64,000 nucleotides of DNA from Anticarsia gemmatalis (Eukaryota; Arthropoda; Insecta; Lepidoptera; Erebidae): assembly GCF_050436995.1 (NCBI RefSeq), contig NC_134765.1, positions 3,995,501 through 4,059,500 on the forward strand, read 5' to 3'. The position numbers and the translations under genes were made by a program. Below are positions 27,801-36,800 of this stretch, piece by piece (the first letter of the stretch is position 1; each line of letters begins with the position of its first letter). The notes beneath the pieces are model-generated. The model made no database searches, had not been told where the DNA came from, and was given only the letters and a program-made list of their open reading frames with translations.

Positions 27801-30800
27801 ACACTTAAAAGTAAAGCGAACATAATAATATAATATTGTGCGGTATTATTTCTGACTAGCTGACCCGCGCAACTTCGCTTGCGTCACCTAAGAGAATGGG
27901 TCAAAATTTTCCCCGTTTTTGTAACATTTTTCGTTGCTACTCCGCTCCTAATGACCGTAGCGTGATGTTATATAGCCTATAGCCTTCCTCGATAAATAGG
28001 CTATCTAACATTGAAAAAAAATTTCAAATCGGACCAGTAGTTCCTGAGATTAGCGCGTTCAAACAAACAAACAAACAAACAAAATCTTCAGCTTTATAAT
28101 ATTAGTATAGATAGGTACTAATTTCTCAAAAATATTTAGAATCTTTTTGCATAGAAACAGCTTTTTTGTAAATAAAGGAAACAGATATATGGATCCGTTT
28201 GATGACTAACGAAGCAAAAACTGTTACCAAGTGATACTGAAATGGAAACTTAGAAAAAATGCAACAAAAAAAATAGTGCTAAAGTCCGTTTAACAAGTGC
28301 GACGGTGTTTAGTGCCTACATGCAGACAAAAAATGAGAATATTTTTTGTACAGTGGTCTACGTTGGCCTAGGTTACGATGGTACATTTCGATTTTATCAC
28401 GAAGGTTTTGGGTCAATCGAACATTTGATTTGATGGTGCTAAGTAACGAACCAGGTAGTGCTTATTCGTTACAATTACTTTTTTGTCAATTACAATTATT
28501 GAGCCACGCAAAGCAATGAGTTAAAGTATGATAAGTGCATTAGTATTAAAATGAATAATGTAGACAATATGAGTCGTTTTAAAATTACACCATTCAATAA
28601 AATCAAATTTCTTTAACAGAATTAAGAATTGTCCAAATTTACTAAAGCATCTTAATTTCATTTGACTAATGTAATCAATAAATAAGTTACAAAAACTGAA
28701 AGGAGTTTAAAGTTCAATTCTTAGCAATACAGTTCCAAAAACTTTTAGAACCACCGTCGAATAGTTTGGTGAGTTCAGTGAAATCAATTATACCGTAGTG
28801 TCGATCGTCTCGTCTCTCAGCCACCACAGATCTATAATTAGCTCCACGTTCAACTAATCAATCAACTCTCAGCCATTGATTGACTCACTTTTACAACTAA
28901 AATTGAGTCTATTTGTTGTAAAATTTCACCCATTTCTTGCTTTTTTGTGTGAACTCACCTGTTAGAAAAAAGGTGGAATAAGAATGTGTAGTAATGAATG
29001 AATAGGGAACACAAACATACAACATGTGATAGTATTTCCAAAAAAAATTAATGACAGGCAGTTTTCAGTTGAAAAGGGCACTATTGCTTGCTACTAGTAG
29101 CAACTATTTGATATACTTCATCAAGTAAATATAGAGTCATAAGCCTATTAAAAGGGACAGTCACATTGAAAGATGAATTTTAAATTCTGTTTCAAAATTT
29201 TGACAAGTTAAGACATTGCACATCCTGTTTATTGTCGATAATAGCTAAGGGTTTATTTAAACGTATGTTTAGGTTAAAAACATACTCGTATCTGATTGAT
29301 AATACCAAGTTATGTTTCTATTGTCAACAGTATCATCACAAATGAGTCTAGCGGCCAGTGGAGCGCTGTACCGGGGCATGGACCGAGCGTTCTGTGTCCG
29401 GATGAAGAGCACCCTGACGAAGCGAGGCTGCCACTTCAAGTCCTCAGGATATAGGGTAAGGAAACCACCACTTGATTGTGGAGAGGGGAGATTTTGTAGA
29501 GCAAGATCAATAGAAAAGGCTTAAATGTCAAATTTCAAAATGAAACTGAATAAAATTTCAGAGACTAAAAAATAGATTCTTGTGTTAAAAAAACAAGAAC
29601 AAAAAAAACCAAGCGACATGCTCTACAAAATCTTTTCGCTTTACAGATATTTAAATAATAAATAATAGCGTAATAAACAGTTCTTGTTTCCAAATATTAT
29701 TATACAAATAAATAATGCAATACTGATAACTTACCGTTAACTTATCAGACACCATTATTCATTTCTAAAATAATCAAAAGCAATGGATTATGAAAATTTG
29801 TGGTCATTTCTTCTTATCTAGTATTTATACTGAGAGAAAAGTTAAATGGACGCTGAATTTTCATTTTCAATCTAGGTTGGAAGAAACAAGGAAGGTGATG
29901 TCTCAAGAAACGCAGAGAGTGGTAACTGGCGGGTGGGTATCATGTAGAATGAGAGAAAATTGTGAAACAGATATTTTTTAAGATGTACCGACGACCATTA
30001 AATATGTAAATGTAAATACAGTGAAAAATAGGGCAAGAAAAACAGTCACCGTTCTAACAAAGGCTTTTGCCTACATAAATCACGCTCTTCCTTAATATAT
30101 CTCCGCAAAATATAACTCCATAGCTTCATATCTCCTTTGGTGGCAACAAATGGATTCGAACGACCTTTTTATCCATCTTAGATCACAAATATTATTGGTT
30201 AGAATTATTGTTACCGTGGGGTGCCTCAAGGCACGTTATACGGCCCCATAATTTTTGCCTTAACTCGGTGCTAGGTCATAAAATGTGATTATATCACAAG
30301 CGACTTGCGAATACCGCAATAACGAGTAAAATTGCTGCTAGATTGTTTTCGGGGTGTAAATTCTCCTTTTATTTTATAACCAGTCTCTTGGACACTTCCT
30401 TTTATATTTACAGAGTCATCTATTTCTTTATTGGCTGTCAATTGCCCTTTTATATCTATTTTGAAAGGGTTCTTAGGTAGTAAAATGGAAGTTACATCCA
30501 TAATTCGTTTTATCTACATCTTAATGGCTAATATAGCATTTGATATCAATAGCAATTAATACTAGAGCGGATTGGAGTGTGCTTGATACGCCGAAGGCAA
30601 CGGTTTTATTGGTAAAATTGCAAATTAGTTGATCCTCCTTACATTTGATCTCCAGATTCGATTACCTGGTAATATGTATTGTACGTGCTTCCGAAACAGT
30701 TCGCCGTGTAACAAATAGCTTTTCAGTTCTCGGTTATGTTTGAAACTTTAATGTTCTTATATGAGACACGTTCCGCGTTTTCTATTTTACGCAAAGCAAA

Positions 30801-33800
30801 TTTGAAAGTTTTAATAATGTTTTTTATTCTTGTTTTGTTCTACTTGTTTTAGGTTTGAAGTTTAATAAGATAGGAGCCAATATTCTTCTTTATGTCTTAT
30901 TTAACGTACAAAATTCAATTATTACTATACTTAGGTTTTCAGTCGTTCCAGATACAAAAGAACTTTAGCACCAATCAACATTTACATCAATTGGTCTATC
31001 TTATTCTATACCAACTATATAATTTCTTCAACATTTATTTCTTTCTTTCCAGGTTGTTCTGATGCTGTGCCGCCTTCGACCGCAGTACTCGTTCTCCCAT
31101 AGCCGCAAGTCTCCTACAGTCCTCCTGGGTATGGTGGCCCTCGCCATAGCATTACCTCCGCCATCGGTCCATGAAATCAGGCTGGAGTCTGACATGTTCG
31201 TCACAAGGATCAACTTTGACTTCCGAATAGCGCATTGCGAGCCCAGGTATTACATGATTTTATATACTTTTGGTATTTATTGTCTAGTTCCACAGCCTCG
31301 AAATATCTATCAGATAACATAGCAGATGGAATATTAACAGTTGTTTTTATACACTTGCTGTCAGTTTATTTTGCAGATAGGGAAACTTACACTGAAAAAA
31401 TGGCCCTTATCCAGTCTAGTTGCGTAGTTTTGCTGTTCTTAGAACTTTTACTATTGTCGTTAGCTGTTCAATGTCGTTGAACATCGTTAATATAAACCAT
31501 TATTTATACAATGATTCACGTACGTAAATAGATATTGCAACAGTGTTTTTACGAGCTATTCAACAATAAACTCAGGGTCGATTCCTTGGGCAGTTTAAAT
31601 TACAATTTCAAGGGTCTGATCAAGTTCGTTTAGACTGAAGAAAATACATAGAATATCTAAGATATTTATTTAAAATGTTTTGTGGATGTGATTCATGTAT
31701 ATTTTAATACCAGCAGGGTGTCAGAACTCCTGGGCTACACGGCCGAGGAACTAACGGGGAAGAACCTGTACGCACTCTGTCACGGAGAAGACGCTAACAA
31801 ACTTAGGAAATGTCACGTAGATTGTGAGTATACATACTTTTACCCTAACATTATATACTTTTGAATAATTCACTTCTTGTTTAATGGAAAGAGGTTTTAT
31901 GTTGTTCAGCTTATTGGCCTATTTGGGTAACCTTCAGTCACCTTCGAAGATTGTCTAATAAGCTTTCAGGTCTGAAGGTTTCTTCCTCAACTGTATGAAC
32001 CATAACTATAGTAATACGACTTTAATTTGATTTATCATGCATCTTAAATCAGATAACCCTGTTTATTACACTTAATGATATTACTTATATGTAACTAATG
32101 ATGTGTAAAATCACATGATGCAAATTTCATTGACATCATAAAGCAAATTAGTATTCAACGTATAAAAACAAGCTAAATTAGGAAGTAATTAAAACTGTAC
32201 TATCAATTAACATCAACTAGACCATTCTCGACATCTATTTCCGACCATCAATCAGCATTTCTCTTCAAACTTTCAAAGAAACAAATCAAATCAAGTTAGG
32301 CAACGTTAATTGTCACATCAACACTAACGTGGTTTAATTATCCTTGCGTTGCGTCTATATCATCGGTCTATAACAATCTGATGTCCATCCATGACCCAAT
32401 AATATGTGGTGAAATCCTTCGTAGGTTAATGTCGTAACCACCTATTTGTATTCAACGAGTGATCTATAGAAATCCATGTCAAGTAGACTGGCAGCTCAAG
32501 GCGCAACGCTACAAGGAAAATTTATTGGACCAGTATTTTGTGGGAACTTTTCTTTTATAGATTGTTCGATTTATGTCCTCTTGGGTTTTTACTTTGACTA
32601 AAGATTTCTGAGAAATTGAATATCAGGTAAAATTTTCAGGACTACTGTTTAGTTTTATGAGACGGTGATACTAAGGTTTTGTATATTCGGATGTTCGTTT
32701 GAAGCTTAGCGTTAGAATAATCACACAATTTGTCTCTAAAATCATCTTTCCTTATATAGTCAGACATTGATTTACATCAAAACTTTACTTTAGTATTCAG
32801 ATTTATTTATTTACGTAAACTTCCTTATTCTTTGCAAGCACATTTTCTCGTAAAGCAATGTTAGATCAACATCTGTCTTCGCCGAAACTCCGTTAATAAC
32901 ATTTCCAGCATCACATTTCGCGAATCTTATGAGAATATCATACGAAAAAATTGTCTATTCAAATAATGTTATCTTCTCATATACGATATTATTACTTTCG
33001 TGTACATCTGTCACAGGAATACAATTTGGGCCTAGCGCCACAGCGGTCCGCCTACGAGTTGTGATTTGAATATATAATTTTTATACCACCATTTTGGTTT
33101 CCTCTCCCTGCGTAGACGTGGGAAATGTCATGTCTTAATGTCCTCTGAGATGAGTTTTTTCTGCTTTATGGTTATGTCTACCTGAATTATGGTGTGATTC
33201 ATCGTTTTTGTTGCTTTCAACTTCCTCAGTTGTTATTTTTCTTTCAACTTTAATATCGACGATTTCCTTATTATCAGTTGTTACTACATAGTCTCCGGTA
33301 ATTTGATGTAATTTGAAGCTATTGATTACTTATGAAACATTTATTGGCACAAAATTGTGGTCAGTGGACGTAGTGTTTAGATATCACATGAAACATCTAT
33401 GCAAATTGAACCATAAGGACAATTCGTGTCGACCTCCCAACAACTTAGTCAGCTGAACTCAATCACGAGCTTATCGATTGCTCCACCACAAAAACACAAG
33501 AACAAAGATGACATGAATGGAAGGATCCATAATCCTGACGTAATCATCCAACCAATCATCGTACATAACAAGATGGCCGACATTTTGAATGCCAATCACG
33601 GTGTAGAGTTAACGTCATGCCGTTCTAGCACCTTACGATTTGATAGCTTTACGAGACCATCAATTTGAATTTAAAATGTACATCTATGTAGATGCCGGTC
33701 AAATGTGGACATTCCTGGACTTGAATAACAATTGTACATATTAGCATAAAAGTCCGGGTGTTTGTTAGAAAGCGGGTAATTTGGTTACAACTGTATACGC

Positions 33801-36800
33801 GCTTTGATTACCAGATGACCTTATTGACGATGGTGAAGCGTATGATATTCAAATTTTGTGCATACGTCCAATAAAATTAAATGATTATGTTTGGGACTTC
33901 CGACATGTTTGACGTCTTGGTATTTACTTAGTGGTTGGTAAAAAACATGGTGATTTATTTCTTATTGTTCACCATTAAGAATAATAGCAGATGTTTTGTC
34001 ATAAAGCCTTCGACGACATGGAATATAAAACGGTGACAAATAGCTCTTTGAACTTTATTACTTTTATAAATTTCGTTCATAAAATTAGATGGCTCAATCG
34101 AATATTTTATTATTCTAGAGGTTTTCCTCTCCTTCTTTCATTAAAATTTTTAACGTCATCATCATCTTCACCTTACGTACCCATCTTACAATAAATTACA
34201 AGTCTAATATCCATTTTATCCTTTGCCCCCGCTAAACATACTTCCGTCAAAACAACTGACTATCCGCCTGCCAAATCAAGAATACCTTTCCTTATATGAC
34301 TAGTTAGCCTAGGACATCCTATATTTGAAAGCTAATGCTTTGTAAAGACTTCTGCCTAGACTTCAATTTACGAAGTGAACTGAATGACAAATGCAATGTT
34401 CTCTGGGTAGGTCCTTCGAGGCAGTCTTTCTTTCTTAAAAGCTTAAGAAACTGATGTAGAACCTATTAAGGTTCATGTTCATGTCTAAAATTTTATACCG
34501 ACATAAGGCTAAATGGCTGTGATTAAAAATTTATATTTAGATTCAATATTATCTATGTCGTCCCATACAACTTTTTCTACAACTGGTTCCAAACAATCAG
34601 TTTCACTTGTTGGCTCCCCTCCAATAATCAGTGCATAATAATTAAAAAATTCTTTGCCAACATACGACAATACATCAACAATGCCAAAAAGCTGCTTCTC
34701 TAATGACTCACGTACTTACTACACGTGTTAAATGCGTCCTTTGTGTACCAATCGATTGTATATAATGTCTCTAATATATACGATATGTGTTTGTATCGGT
34801 AACCTATTGTTCTAATAATGTTCAAGATGAAGGTCGCATGATTTAGTTTGATCCAACGCTTTGTAAGGTTTGCGAGGTTCTTGAGTCATAACAGGTGTCC
34901 AGGCTTGACTTGTATTAAGAAACCAAGTCACGGTTGTAACTGTCGCTGTAACTATGGCAACCTGAATACAATACGATGTAAGCCGTTATTTTGCGAGTTT
35001 TGTGGTATTGGGAAGGCCATATACTTAACGTTGAGCAGTCATACAAGAAAAAAGACAAAAAGAAATAGCAAATCTTGGATAACTATAGAATCCCAATTCT
35101 ATTCTGTCAGCTAAGAATTATTGTGACCAAAAATGAATCATTAATTTATGCAACCAAGAATTCAAAATCATGTAATTTTCAAGTTTCCGACATTTTTCAT
35201 CATGATTCACTGTACTTGGTAAGCTTTAAGCGTGCTTAAAGTAATTGTCTGATCTCTCCTTTACAATAGCAAGGTTAAGGAAATTTGGATGGCGGTAATT
35301 TTTATGCACTTAATCATCAATAGTTAATGAAAATTCGCTTGAAATTACAACTAACAAAAACTAGAATAATATCTACACAATCTTACAAACACAAAAATCT
35401 CCAGTAGATCACAAAAACCAATATTCCGAGGTTTTTGTATCTTGCAAAAAATTGTCCGACGGACCGCCGAGTAACGAGCATCATGTAACAAAAGTAATTC
35501 ATTCCAGTAGTTGTTTTATTTACTCCTTTATATAGTTCGAAGAATTATAAAACTGGAGCTTAAAAATTGCACTTGAACTATGAAGAAAGGAGTCACTTTT
35601 TGTTACTTAGCAGCTAATATTTTAACAATGAATATGAACGCTTCAGTGATGAAAATAATGTTGGTTTTGCTCATATTTTTTACTTCAGAAGAACCAGGTA
35701 TCTTTGCCGTATTCCTGTTTTAGCTGATTATGAAAGACTCGAACGTCCAACCAATATCTAAAAATTGCGAAATGTTTTACGGCAGACAACTTTGCACTCC
35801 TTCGTCTGTAATACGAAACTGAGTATGTTTATTGAACCCAATTCACTATTGATCACGAGACAACAAAATCGTCTCAAATATTCACAAAATAGTAAACCCA
35901 TTCTGATCTGTAGAACAAAACAAGTATCGTCCCAATACTCCTAGGTATTTCAGCTTTATTTCCTAGTATTAGCTTATTCCTTTCTTTTGTTCCAGTAATG
36001 AACAAAGGCCAGGTCCTGACGCACTACTATAGGATAATGAACAAGCTGGGAGGCTACACCTGGATGCAGACCTGCGCCACCGTCGTCTGCTCCTCCAAGA
36101 ACGCTGAAGAACAGAATATTATATGCGTCAATTATGTTATAAGGTAAGTTTTATTTACTTTCACCATTTGATTATTATTAGAGTCTTTTTTCGTGGAATT
36201 GTCGTTATCCCTCCGAAGGATTTTCGATTGCATAAAAATTTCAAAATGTGAGGAAGAAAATGATGAAAATATATCTTAAAACTTTTTTTCTGAATTTCTA
36301 ATGTTGTCTATCTATTTTCAGTGGACGAGAGTATCCCAACACGGTAATGGACTGCTGTCAGCTAGAAGAAAGTGTGCAAGGAGTCAAGAGGGAAGAAACG
36401 ACCGGAGACCCGGAGAACGGCCCACCAGACACGGACAACTCCGGAGCCCCGCCCCCTCCGCCACGCCATCCCACAGAACGGACCGAACCACCAACAAACA
36501 CTGACTCGGCATCATCCGCACCAGTCCCGACCTCTGACGTCACACATCTCACAAGACTCAACGACACACAGCCCTTACCTCTCCACACAACGACGGAAAG
36601 AACTTCCCCAATGCCAGCCAGAAGACTGAAGAAACGAAAGCACACGACTGACTGCGATGATGAAACTGAAAGAGACGAAGATAGACGGAAGTCCTCTTCT
36701 AACCCTGGAGCAACTATATCTCCCGCAGAACGAGATATTTCTAAAACCAACCTGACGATACCCGAAGGAGGATCTGATGCTACATCTGTCAGAGATCTTG

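Larger units (their letters stand above)
24265..29330 (+). other. trh intron (5.1 kb)
   Basis: Contains a 12-bp palindrome tgccatatggca around 24,407, the second MITE copy at 26,327-26,412 and an interspersed repeat at 27,856-28,113. The rest is AT-rich with no supported feature. Confidence 0.6.
29456..31052 (+). other. trh intron (1.6 kb)
   Basis: Contains the reverse-transcriptase-like remnant at 30,212-30,265 (+) and the small open frame at 30,289-30,501 (-). No other supported feature. Confidence 0.55.

Noticed and set aside
33426..33668. 80-codon frame in a trh intron
   Set aside because: Begins at GTG, with no acceptor, donor or recognisable domain. Flanking trh exons already join in frame.
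34848..35114. Cysteine-rich 88-codon frame that could suggest a zinc-binding or venom-like peptide
   Set aside because: Begins at GTG, has irregular Cys spacing, no signal peptide and no splice support; probably chance.
35634..35730. 31-codon frame resembling a signal peptide (MKIMLVLLIFFTSEEPG)
   Set aside because: Stands alone in a trh intron. The only donor-like site (gtatct) is weak, and no partner exon was found.
3873..36000. About a dozen TACGTG/CACGTA (Trh:Tango-type) words in trh introns, for example 5431, 5807, 10224, 18207, 22623, 23698 and 30682
   Set aside because: With the base composition of these introns, roughly twelve are expected by chance on two strands, so there is no enrichment by count. 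Single sites may still function.
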